Shown: positions 16,710 to 24,116 of the stretch, in pieces
How the letters are laid out: every line of letters starts with the position of its first letter
Numbering within the stretch: position 1 is the first letter of the stretch
NCBI RefSeq assembly: GCF_039542055.1
Contig: NZ_BAABHK010000023.1
Location: 58,823 to 122,822, forward strand
Direction: 5' to 3'
DNA: 64,000 nt
Origin: Actinoallomurus vinaceus
Lineage (GTDB): Bacteria; Actinomycetota; Actinomycetes; Streptosporangiales; Streptosporangiaceae
Program-made: the position numbers and the translations under genes
Notes under the pieces: model-generated
What the model was told of the DNA's origin: nothing
The model's database searches: none
Seen by the model: only the letters and a program-made list of their open reading frames with translations

Positions 16710-17470
16710 CCGGCATCGGCGATCTCGCCATGCTGACCGCCGCCGGAGTGCTCGCCGGTCTGGTCGGGACTGCGGGCGGTATCACATCCTTGATCTCCTA
16801 CCCGGCGCTGCTCGTGGCGGGGCTTCCCGCCCTCGCGGCGAACGTGGCCAACATCATCGCTTTGGTCGCGTGCTGGCCCGGCGCGGCCCTGGCTTCCCAA
16901 CCCGAGTTGGTCGGCCAACGGGTATGGCTGCGTCGGTGGATTCCCGTCGCAGCGCTGGGCGGCGCGGTGGGATCACTGCTGTTGCTGTTCACCCCATCCG
17001 GCGTCTTCGCCCGTGTCGTGCCGATCCTGGTGGCCGTGGGTTCGCTCGCACTGCTGGCTCAGCCCCGGCTCGCCGCCCACCTCCACCAGCGCGGCCAGCT
17101 GTCAGGCGCCAGAGGCCTGATCCTGCCGCTGGGGCTGACCGCGATGTCCCTCTACAACGGATACTTCGGCGCCGGGTCCGGGGTGATGATCCTCGCCCTC
17201 CTACTGATCAGCGTCGAGCCGAGCCTGCCCACTGCCAACGCGCTGAAGAACATGCTCATCGGGGCCGCTGCCGTCACCTCCGCCGCCATCTTCGCCGCCG
17301 CCGGGCCCGTTGACTGGATGGCCGTAGCCCCTATCGGCGCGGGCATGTTCGTCGGCTCCATCCTCGGCCCCCGCATCACCAGACGCCTACCAGCAGGCCT
17401 CCTGCGCTGGCTGGTCGCCCTGATCGGCATCGCCCTGGCCATCCAGCTATGGATCAGCCCAAAAAGCTGA
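16706..17470 (+). CDS. TauE/SafE family membrane permease
   Basis: An integral membrane protein of 254 residues of the sulfite exporter TauE/SafE (PF01925) family, which moves sulfite, sulfonates or other organic anions. It has about eight hydrophobic segments arranged as two repeats. Each repeat opens with a Gly-rich motif: GLVGTAGGITSLISYPALL at the N-terminus, and NGYFGAGSGVMILALLL in the middle. A conserved NALKN-type loop (TANALKNMLIG) follows the second. No sulfur-metabolism gene is nearby, so the substrate is unknown. It starts at the stop codon of a 17-codon ORF. Confidence 0.88.
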   Translation: MTGIGDLAMLTAAGVLAGLVGTAGGITSLISYPALLVAGLPALAANVANIIALVACWPGAALASQPELVGQRVWLRRWIPVAALGGAVGSLLLLFTPSGVFARVVPILVAVGSLALLAQPRLAAHLHQRGQLSGARGLILPLGLTAMSLYNGYFGAGSGVMILALLLISVEPSLPTANALKNMLIGAAAVTSAAIFAAAGPVDWMAVAPIGAGMFVGSILGPRITRRLPAGLLRWLVALIGIALAIQLWISPKS

Positions 17471-17523
17471 CCCCGCGATAGAGCTCCACTCGTTTAGGAG
17501 GCACGATTACGGAGCCCGCGCGG

Positions 17524-17791
17524 TCAGTTCACGGCCAAGGCACGTTCGAGCGCAGCTCGGCCTGCCGGTTCCCAAGTCGGTTTGCCCCCAGGGAGACCGA
17601 GCCTGCCGTTGCGTCCGATGGGCCGGGGCGCGCTCGGTGCGCGGCAAGCGCACGGCCAGCTCCGCCCCGAGGCGCCACTGCTGGTTGTCCCAGCCACCGG
17701 CGACATCTCGGAGTTCGAGGTCTGCGAGATCCGGATGCTGTTCCCGCAGCAGCGCTCGTACCAGGTCCTGCTCGAACCCGAACTCGTCCAT
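17524..17791 (-). pseudogene. Collapsed aminoglycoside-phosphotransferase-like gene
   Basis: The first 57 or so codons, starting at ATG 17791 behind TTGGAGGC, encode a normal APH-type N-terminus. It begins MDEFGFEQDLVRALL, and VAGGWDNQQWRLG and LAVRLPRTE mark the nucleotide-binding beta strands. The frame is then lost. In another frame the sequence ends with EPAGRAALERALAVN before a stop, which looks like an APH-family C-terminus. The whole central lobe (over 200 residues, including the catalytic HGDLxxxN loop) is missing. An internal deletion with frameshift is the simplest reading. Confidence 0.72.
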
Positions 17792-17926
17792 GGATGGGCC
17801 TCCAATTGCCAGCGTCCGCTGGCAAGCTAGCAGCGGACGAACCCAGCGGGCAGTGTTGCGCACGCGCAAGGGCCTGGCGGTAGTAGCCCAGGCAAAGCAG
17901 GCTTGACCTGGGTCGACTTGCGATCA

Positions 17927-17944
17927 ATCGAACATCAGTTCGAT
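17927..17944. promoter_or_regulatory. SOS box (LexA-binding site)
   Basis: TCGAACATCAGTTCGA (17928-17943), extended by one A-T pair on each side, matches the actinobacterial and Bacillus LexA consensus CGAAC-N4-GTTCG exactly. It lies 10 bases upstream of the likely ATG at 17954 and downstream of a TTGACC (17903-17908) that could be a -35 element, so LexA bound here would block the promoter. Confidence 0.75.
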
Positions 17945-17953
17945 GATGGCCGT

Positions 17954-18334
17954 ATGCACGACGCCCGATCACTCGACCACTACCCGCCCGGCTCGCACCG
18001 GATCGAGGCCCGCGACTCCTGGGCCTGGATCCACCACAAGGGGGCCTGGCGCAAGGGCGCGATCCACTGCTGGTACGTCCACGGCGACACGTGGATGGCC
18101 TGGATGCAGCACGAGGATCCCACCCCGGACGTCCCGTGGTCGGCGTGGGGGCTGTACCTCTACGACGGGGTCACCATCAGGCGCCGACACGCCCCGGCCG
18201 CCAGGGCCGGCGTCGAGATCCCGACCGGCGACGAGCGCCGAGAGCGGATCACCGCGCTACTCCGCGACACCGGCTACAGCGTCGAGCCGTACCGCAGGAC
18301 CTCCGGCGACGAGAGAACCCTGCTCATCTGCTGA
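17954..18334 (+). CDS. Hypothetical protein under an SOS box
   Basis: A cytoplasmic protein of about 126 residues with no signal peptide or membrane segment. It is rich in Trp, His and Tyr in its first half (WAWIHHKGAWRKG, WYVHGDTWMAWMQHED) and has an Arg/Glu-rich C-terminal half. I do not recognise a family. The frame opens earlier at a TTG (17903), but that codon lies inside the presumed -35 element, so the ATG after the LexA box is preferred; its ribosome-binding site is weak. The SOS box predicts DNA-damage induction. Neighbours are an APH pseudogene and a nuclease fragment, hinting at a transferred or decaying region. Confidence 0.62.
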   Translation: MHDARSLDHYPPGSHRIEARDSWAWIHHKGAWRKGAIHCWYVHGDTWMAWMQHEDPTPDVPWSAWGLYLYDGVTIRRRHAPAARAGVEIPTGDERRERITALLRDTGYSVEPYRRTSGDERTLLIC

Positions 18335-18363
18335 GGTCGCTACACGACCGGACGACCACGGGC

Positions 18364-18732
18364 TCAGTCGAACAGTTCGTCGACCGACCGTACGGTGACG
18401 GCCAATTGGACCCACTTCTCCAGCTGCGACAGATCGGCACAGCCCTCAATGCGGGCACGCGCCCCATCGGGGACCATGATTCCGCGAGTCTCAAGCACGG
18501 CGAGAACCGCCTTGGCCTCGCCACGCGCCTCGCCGCGCGCCTCGCCCTCGGCGACGTATTTCTTGGCGAAACTACTCTGGTACTCGTACTTCCCATCGAT
18601 CATCCGTGCCTCCAGATGGCTGCGGGCAAGCTTGTTCCGAAGCGCCGCAAGCACGACGTCAGCGTACAGTTCGGCGCGTCGATCGAACGCGTACGCGAAT
18701 TTCACCAAAAACCCGCAGAACATAATAGCCAT
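18364..18732 (-). pseudogene. C-terminal fragment of an Rpn/PD-(D/E)XK-type protein
   Basis: This 122-residue frame matches only the C-terminal third of a protein type common in actinomycetes. That type is annotated as Rpn-family recombination-promoting nuclease or hypothetical, about 300 residues long. Recognisable parts are YEYQSSFAKKYVAEGEARG, the helical linker with repeated GEARGEA, and the tail from VLETRGIMVPDGARARI to ELFD. The N-terminal nuclease domain is absent, and no start with a ribosome-binding site is present. It is most likely a truncated relic; expression as a short protein cannot be excluded. Confidence 0.6.
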
Positions 18733-18819
18733 CTTGGATTAATAGCGCCATTTCCGACGACACGATGGCCGCAAGATCGGTGATGTGGGGTCACGGCTGC
18801 TCTGTTTGGGGGGCGACCT

Positions 18820-19605
18820 GTGGGTAGAACCGGCTATATGCCGATGCTCGTGGGGACGTCCGGGTGGCAGTACGCGCACTGGCGTGACGTGCTGTACCCC
18901 GCGGGGATGCCCCAACGCGTGTGGTTGGAGCGCTTCACCGAGTGCTTCGAGACGGTGGAGAACAACAACGCCTTCTACCGGCTGCCGAGCCGTGAGGTCT
19001 TCGCCGGGTGGCGGGAGCGCACGCCGCTCGGGTTCGTGATGGCCGTGAAGGCGAGCCGTTACCTGACGCACATCAAGCGGCTGAAGGAGCCGGAAGAGCC
19101 GGTGGACCGGCTGATGAACGCGGCCGGTGGCCTCGGCGACAAGCTCGGGCCGATCCTGGTCCAGCTGCCGCCGACGCTGCAGGTCGACGTCGAGCGCCTG
19201 ACCCGCTGCCTGCGCCGCTTCCCGACGGGGGTGCGGGTCGCGGTGGAGCCCCGTCACCCGTCCTGGTGGACCGACGAGGTACGAGACGTGCTGGTCCGGC
19301 ACGGCGCGGCGCTGTGCTGGACCGACCGGCTCGGCAGGCCACTGACCCCGCTGTGGCGGACGGCGGGCTGGGGATACCTCCGGTTCCATGAGGGCGCCGC
19401 GACGCCGTGGCCGGAGTACGGCGACCAGGCGCTGCGGTCCTGGGTCCGGCGGCTGACCGAGACCTGGGACGACGGCGCCGACGCGTATGTCTACTTCAAC
19501 AATGACCCGGGTGGGGCGGCCGTACGCGACGCGGCGCGGTTCGCCGAGTTCGTGCGGCAGGCGGGCCGGCGCGTGTCCCGGACGCCCGCCCTCGCCACGC
19601 ACTGA
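18820..19605 (+). CDS. DUF72 domain protein
   Basis: A 261-residue protein of the DUF72 (YecE-like) family, a TIM-barrel fold of unknown biochemical function. Typical motifs are VGTSGWQYAHWRDVLYP at the N-terminus, ETVENNNAFYRLP, FVMAVKASRYLTHIKRL, ILVQLPPTL, VAVEPRHPSWW and VYFNNDPGG near the C-terminus. The GTG at 18820 follows GGGGGGCG; ATG codons at 18838 and 18844 are alternatives and give the usual family start. It is convergent with the cytochrome P450 gene. Confidence 0.88.
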   Translation: MGRTGYMPMLVGTSGWQYAHWRDVLYPAGMPQRVWLERFTECFETVENNNAFYRLPSREVFAGWRERTPLGFVMAVKASRYLTHIKRLKEPEEPVDRLMNAAGGLGDKLGPILVQLPPTLQVDVERLTRCLRRFPTGVRVAVEPRHPSWWTDEVRDVLVRHGAALCWTDRLGRPLTPLWRTAGWGYLRFHEGAATPWPEYGDQALRSWVRRLTETWDDGADAYVYFNNDPGGAAVRDAARFAEFVRQAGRRVSRTPALATH

Positions 19606-19611
19606 CCGGTC

Positions 19612-19752
19612 ACCGGGTCACCACGGGACGCGCGGAAGAACCCGCCGGTCGAGTGGTGACGCGTCACCAGGTCACGCGGAAGAGCCCGCCGGTCAGGTGG
19701 TGACGGGTCACCAGGTCACGGGCAGCGCGGAGAAGCCGCCGGTCAGGCGGTC
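19612..19752. repeat. Degenerate tandem copies of the P450 3' end
   Basis: Units of about 44-48 bp, beginning CGCGGAAGAACCCGCCGGTC at 19631, recur at 19675 and again, less well conserved, at about 19724 inside the P450 coding end. Read in the P450 direction, each unit repeats the codons for Leu-Thr-Gly-Gly and Val-Thr-Trp that end the protein. The two outer copies lie beyond the stop codon. This looks like slippage duplication of a gene end. Confidence 0.65.
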
Positions 19753-20880
19753 GTTGCGCTGGGGAAGCTCCTCGATCGGCACGGTCAGGCGCAGATCGGG
19801 GAACCGCTGGAACAGTGTGCCGAAGACGGCCCGCAGCTCGACCCGGGCCAGGTTCGCGCCCAGGCAGTAGCGGATGGCGTAGCCGAATCCGAGGTGCGGC
19901 TGGGTCTCGCGGCCGATGTCGAACCGCTCGGGGTTGACGAAGACGGTCTCGTCCCGGTTGGCGGCCGACGTCACGAGCACGCAGAGCTCGCCGGCCTTGA
20001 TCCGCACACCGTCGATCTCGACGTCCTCGCGGGCGTACCGGCCGAGGCCGTGGTCGTTCGGCGAGCCCAGGCGCATGATCTCCTCGACGGCCGCGGGCGC
20101 CAGTGCCGGGTCGCGCTTGAGCGCCTCCAGCTGTTCGGGGTTGTGCAGCAGCAGCACGACCCCGCCGTCGATGCGGTTGACGGTCGTCTCGTGCCCGGCG
20201 AACAGCAGCCCGCCCGCGATGGTGGCGACCTCGTCGTCGGGCAGGTCGGCCGTTGCCAGGTCGGAGTAGACGTCCTCGCCGGGATGGTCCCGCTTGGTCT
20301 TGACGATGCCGTGCGAGTACTCCTCCATGGCCGTACGGGCGGCGGCGGACCGGTCCGGATCGGTGAGGTCCGTCATCTCCTCGGCGAGCGCGCGGAAGTG
20401 GTCGCGATCGGCGAGCGGGACGCCGAGCAGCTCGCAGATGACCTGGATCGGCAGCGGCACCGAGAGTGACGCGTGCAGGTCCGCCGGTGGGCCCTGCTCC
20501 TCCATCCGGCCGAGCAGGCCGTCGAGCAGTTCCTGGACGTGCCCGGACAGGGCCCGCATCCGGCGGGCGGAGAACGCGGGCGCGAGCAGCCGCCGCATCC
20601 GGTCGTGCACGTCCTTCTCGGTGTCGTAGTCACCGTTCGGGCCGCCGGTCAGGGCGGAGTTCGACAGGCGGGGGGCGTTGTCGGGGTCCGGGTGGGAACG
20701 GCCGAAGCGCTCGTCGGCGAAGATCGCCCGCACCTGTTCGTACCCGGTCACGAGCCACGCCTCGTCGCCGGTCCGGGTGCGGACCCTCGTGATCGGCGCC
20801 CTGGCGCGCAGCGCGCCGTACGCGGCGGAGATGTCCAGCACGTTGGAGCGTTCGAACGGCAGTCGCGGAAGGTCAGCCAT
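19708..20880 (-). CDS. Cytochrome P450
   Basis: A soluble bacterial P450 of about 390 residues, class I type, expected to need an external ferredoxin and reductase, neither of which is adjacent. The I-helix is GGLLFAGHETTVNRI, the K-helix ExxR is in EEIMRLGSP, and the heme-binding loop is FGYAIRYCLGANLARVEL with the axial Cys. The loop departs from FGxGxHxCxG at two positions (Ala for the second Gly, Arg-Tyr before Cys). The ATG at 20880 follows GGGAAAGGGACG; an upstream GTG-type start would pass through this. No biosynthetic partner genes point to a substrate. Confidence 0.9.
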   Translation of the reverse strand: MADLPRLPFERSNVLDISAAYGALRARAPITRVRTRTGDEAWLVTGYEQVRAIFADERFGRSHPDPDNAPRLSNSALTGGPNGDYDTEKDVHDRMRRLLAPAFSARRMRALSGHVQELLDGLLGRMEEQGPPADLHASLSVPLPIQVICELLGVPLADRDHFRALAEEMTDLTDPDRSAAARTAMEEYSHGIVKTKRDHPGEDVYSDLATADLPDDEVATIAGGLLFAGHETTVNRIDGGVVLLLHNPEQLEALKRDPALAPAAVEEIMRLGSPNDHGLGRYAREDVEIDGVRIKAGELCVLVTSAANRDETVFVNPERFDIGRETQPHLGFGYAIRYCLGANLARVELRAVFGTLFQRFPDLRLTVPIEELPQRNDRLTGGFSALPVTW

Positions 20881-20981
20881 GGGGCGAACGTCCCTTTCCC
20901 CCGTGATAACAGTTAATTTCCACCGTCGCACCCGTAATGCCTTATGTCAATGCATGAAAAGTGTGAAAGGCGGCTATCCGT

Positions 20982-21020
20982 CGATGATCAGGCGACCTAT
21001 CGTCGGCCGCCTGATCATCG
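20982..21020. repeat. 13-bp perfect inverted repeat upstream of the P450 gene
   Basis: CGATGATCAGGCG (20982-20994) and CGCCTGATCATCG (21008-21020) pair without a mismatch around a 13-base loop. The element lies about 100 bases upstream of the P450 start. It may be a regulator site or a leader hairpin. The remaining gap from 20881 to 21199 also holds three degenerate 30-bp repeats (21096-21199) ending in CACTGAC or similar, and no gene. Confidence 0.6.
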
Positions 21021-21199
21021 GACCGACCTCGGGAAAGGGCGTTTCCTTGACTTCTCCCCCAGCCGAAACAGGGGCCGAATCCTCCTGCCTGCGCTGGCGT
21101 CATCTCAAGAACCGTTACGGCTTCTGACCGGCCCCGGCGCATCTCAGGAGCCCGCTACGGTCACTGACGCGCACCTCAGGAGCCGCTACCGCCACTGAC

Positions 21200-21232
21200 G
21201 GCCCCGGCGCCGTACGCGACCGCGCCGGGGCC
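21200..21232 (-). terminator. Hairpin terminator after the TIGR03086 gene
   Basis: GGCCCCGGCGC (21200-21210) pairs with GCGCCGGGGCC (21222-21232) around an 11-base loop, starting 11 bases beyond the stop of the minus-strand gene. No U-tract. Confidence 0.7.
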
Positions 21233-21243
21233 CGGATCGCCGG

Positions 21244-21825
21244 TCAGGGCGTCCAGGCGGGGTCGCGGCCGGCGAGGCCGAGCGCCCGGTCGAGCGGCGG
21301 GGCGGTGTCCGGCACCGCCACCTCCGGGCCGAACGCGCCGTACTGCCGGGCCGTCTCGGCCATCGCGGAGACCTGGTCGAACAGTGCCCGCGCCAGTTCG
21401 TCGTCGATCGGGGCCTTCTGGCCCGTCGCCGCGGCCAGGTCCCAGGCGTGCAGCAGGACCTCCGCGAACATCATGCCGCCGACGAACGCGGCGGGCATCG
21501 CCGCCGCCACGGAGATGCCCGTGGCGCCCTCCCAGGCGGCGGGCTCGGACCAGGCGGCCCCGGCCGCGCGCACCTCGGCGGCGTACCGCGCGGACCAGTC
21601 CGGCTCGGCCGTGAAGTCGTTATCCTCCGCCGCGGGCTCGGGCGGCGGCGTCTTGCGGGCCGCGCCCTCGGAGCGGGCTCCCGTCCAGTGGATGAGGTGG
21701 TTCAGCAGCGCGCGGACGTCGTACTCGGGGCACGGGGTCGGCAGGGCGAGCCGGTCGGGCCCGATCCCCTGGACCACCGTGATCGGCGCCTCCACGGCGC
21801 GCGTCATCAGCGGGCGAAGCTCCAT
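21244..21825 (-). CDS. TIGR03086 family (DinB-like) metal-binding protein
   Basis: A 193-residue four-helix protein of the TIGR03086/mycothiol-maleylpyruvate-isomerase N-terminal group. Markers are LALPTPCPEYDVRALLNHLIHW near the N-terminus with a metal-ligand His, and MMFAEVLLHAWDLAAATGQ with the second His cluster. Members are often mycothiol-dependent enzymes, though many have no known reaction. The ATG at 21825 follows GGAGAC. It is divergent from an AraC-type regulator 87 bases away, which may control it. Confidence 0.85.
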   Translation of the reverse strand: MELRPLMTRAVEAPITVVQGIGPDRLALPTPCPEYDVRALLNHLIHWTGARSEGAARKTPPPEPAAEDNDFTAEPDWSARYAAEVRAAGAAWSEPAAWEGATGISVAAAMPAAFVGGMMFAEVLLHAWDLAAATGQKAPIDDELARALFDQVSAMAETARQYGAFGPEVAVPDTAPPLDRALGLAGRDPAWTP

Positions 21826-21912
21826 CGTCGTCTCCGTGAGTCGTCTGGTGGGAGGCCCACACGGTAGGCGGGTCGCGGTCGGCCGTCTTGAACAAATGCG
21901 ACACTTGACCAC

Positions 21913-22728
21913 ATGGCCGACGCAGCGCCGCAGGCCCTTCGCGCCATCCTCCACCGCTCGGCGGCGCTGGAGCGCTTCCAGGTCTCCCACCGGGCGCCGG
22001 CGGAGGATCTCGCGTGGATCGCGGACTATCACTGGATCCTGCACTGGGACCTGGGAGAGGGCGGATCCCACCGGCAGCAGGTCCTCACCCATCCGTCGGT
22101 GCACATGACGTTCCTCAGCGACGGGCAGGCCCGGGTGGTGGGCGTGGTGCGCGGCGTGTTCACCGAGACGATCGAGGGCCGGGGCCGGGTCGTCGGCGTA
22201 CGCTTCCGGCCCGGCGGCTTCCGGCCGTTCCTCGGCGCCCCGGTGTCCACGATCACCGACCGGCGGATCCCCGTGGAGGACGTCTTCGGACCCGCGGCGC
22301 GGTCCACCGCCGACGCGATCATCGCCGCGCCGGATCCCGGCGACGCGATCGCCCTGGCGGAGGATCTCCTCCGTTCCCGCGCGCCGCGCCCCGACCCACT
22401 GGTGCTCGAGGTCGGCGACATCGTGGACCGGATCGCCGCCGATCCGGCGCTGACCCGGGTGGACCGGGTGGCCGCCGCGGCCGGGATGGGGACGCGGCGT
22501 CTGCAGCGCCTGTTCGCCGACTACGTCGGGATCGGTCCCAAATGGGTGATCCGCCGGTACCGCATGCAGGACGCTGCGGACCGGGCGGCGTCCGGAACGG
22601 ACGTCGACTGGGCGGCCCTGGCCACCGAGCTGGGCTATGCCGACCAGGCGCACTTCACCCGGGACTTCTCCGCCACGATCGGGATGTCGCCCACCCGGTA
22701 CGCGCGGGCGTGCGCGGCCCGGCGGTGA
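21913..22728 (+). CDS. AraC-family transcriptional regulator
   Basis: A 271-residue regulator. The N-terminal part (about 20-150) is the DUF6597-type sensor domain (WIADYHWILHWDLG, VVGVRFRPGGFRPFLG). The C-terminal part is an AraC helix-turn-helix pair (VAAAAGMGTRRLQRLFADYVG and ELGYADQAHFTRDFSATIGMSP). No ribosome-binding site is visible before the ATG, so it may be leaderless. The divergent TIGR03086 gene is the obvious candidate target. Confidence 0.88.
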   Translation: MADAAPQALRAILHRSAALERFQVSHRAPAEDLAWIADYHWILHWDLGEGGSHRQQVLTHPSVHMTFLSDGQARVVGVVRGVFTETIEGRGRVVGVRFRPGGFRPFLGAPVSTITDRRIPVEDVFGPAARSTADAIIAAPDPGDAIALAEDLLRSRAPRPDPLVLEVGDIVDRIAADPALTRVDRVAAAAGMGTRRLQRLFADYVGIGPKWVIRRYRMQDAADRAASGTDVDWAALATELGYADQAHFTRDFSATIGMSPTRYARACAARR

Positions 22729-22835
22729 TCGGCGCCGGTGGTGACCGATGCCCGCTCCGGCCGCCGCGACGGGACCGTTACCGCCTCACGTAGCATTTGA
22801 GGGACGACGACGCCTGCAGAAGGACTGTTCCCAAG

Positions 22836-24053
22836 GTGAGCACCGCTACTGAACCCCTGCGCGCTCTGCTGTTGGAAGGCATTCACTCCGACGCGGTCGC
22901 CTCTCTGGAGAAGAACGGCTACGCCGTCGAGACGGTGGATCGCGCCCTCGACGAGGACGAGCTCACCGCCCGCATCGCCGGTGTGCACATGCTCGGCATC
23001 CGGTCGAAGACCACGATCACCGACGCCGTGCTCGCCGCGGCTCCGGAGCTGCTCGCGATCGGGGCGTTCTGCATCGGAACCAACCAGATCGACCTGCCCG
23101 CCACCTTGCAGCGCGGCGTCGCGGTGTTCAACGCGCCGTTCTCCAACACCCGCAGTGTCGTCGAGCTCGTGGTGGCCGAGCTCATCGCGCTGACCCGCCG
23201 GCTCTTCGACAAGAACTCCCTGATGCACGCCGGGGTCTGGGACAAGTCCGCCGAAGGCGCTCACGAGGTCCGGGGCCGGCGGCTCGGCATCATCGGCTAC
23301 GGCAACATCGGCAGCCAGCTGTCAGTGCTCGCCGAGAGCCTGGGCATGAGCGTGTTCTTCTACGACACGGCCGACAAGCTCGCACTGGGCAACGCCCGCC
23401 GGTGCGCCAGCATGGAGGAGCTCCTCGCGGTCTCCGACGTCGTCACGCTGCACGTCGACGGCCGGCCCGGCAACAGCGGCCTGTTCGGTGAGGCGGAGTT
23501 CGCGCGGATGCGGCCCGGCAGCCTCTTCCTGAACCTCTCGCGCGGGTTCGTCGTCGACCACGGGGCGCTGCGGAGCCACATCGAGTCCGGGCACCTGGCC
23601 GGCGCGGCCATCGACGTGTTCCCGCACGAGCCGAAGGGCCGCGGCGACGAGTTCGTCTCGGAGCTGCGCGGGCTGCCCAACGTCATCATCACGCCGCACA
23701 TCGGCGGCTCGACGGAGGAGGCCCAGCAGGACATCGGGCAGTTCGTCGCGGGCAAGCTGCAGGACTTCGTGGCGACGGGCAACACCGCGCTGAGCGTCAA
23801 CCTGCCGACCGTGTCGCTGCCCGCGCCGCCAGAGGGGCACCGCCTGACGCACCTGCACCGCAACACCCCGGGCGTGCTGGCCACGATCAACGGCATCCTC
23901 GCCGACCACGACGTGAACATCGAGGGCCAGCTGCTGGGCACCCGCGGGGAGATCGGCTACGTCATCACCGACATCGGCACCCGCTACACGTCCGACGTGA
24001 TCGAGCAGCTGCGCGGGCTGCCGACGACGGTCCGGCTGCGCCTGCTCTCCTGA
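22836..24053 (+). CDS. serA: D-3-phosphoglycerate dehydrogenase
   Basis: Catalyses the first committed step of serine synthesis, oxidising 3-phosphoglycerate with NAD. The 405-residue protein is of the short E. coli type: substrate domain, Rossmann domain with GIIGYGNIGSQL, catalytic Arg in FLNLSRGFVVD, Glu in FPHEPKG and His in ITPHIGGSTEEAQ, then a C-terminal ACT domain (HRNTPGVLATINGILADHD) that in relatives binds serine for feedback inhibition. The GTG at 22836 follows AGAAGGAC. It links metabolically with glyA and gcv at the right end, which consume or produce serine and glycine. Confidence 0.93.
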   Translation: MSTATEPLRALLLEGIHSDAVASLEKNGYAVETVDRALDEDELTARIAGVHMLGIRSKTTITDAVLAAAPELLAIGAFCIGTNQIDLPATLQRGVAVFNAPFSNTRSVVELVVAELIALTRRLFDKNSLMHAGVWDKSAEGAHEVRGRRLGIIGYGNIGSQLSVLAESLGMSVFFYDTADKLALGNARRCASMEELLAVSDVVTLHVDGRPGNSGLFGEAEFARMRPGSLFLNLSRGFVVDHGALRSHIESGHLAGAAIDVFPHEPKGRGDEFVSELRGLPNVIITPHIGGSTEEAQQDIGQFVAGKLQDFVATGNTALSVNLPTVSLPAPPEGHRLTHLHRNTPGVLATINGILADHDVNIEGQLLGTRGEIGYVITDIGTRYTSDVIEQLRGLPTTVRLRLLS

Positions 24054-24074
24054 CTGACCCCGGACGCACCGCAG

Positions 24075-24108
24075 CCCGTACGCTCGCCGACTCCGGCGAG
24101 CGTACGGG
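24075..24108. terminator. Bidirectional hairpin terminator
   Basis: CCCGTACGCTCGCCG (24075-24089) and CGGCGAGCGTACGGG (24094-24108) form a perfect 15-bp stem with a four-base loop between the convergent serA and permease genes. Confidence 0.88.
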
Positions 24109-24116
24109 CGCCCGCG

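Noticed and set aside
17903..17953. TTG 17903 as start of the SOS-controlled gene
   Set aside because: The codon lies in a probable -35 element and upstream of the LexA box, so it would not be in the mRNA.
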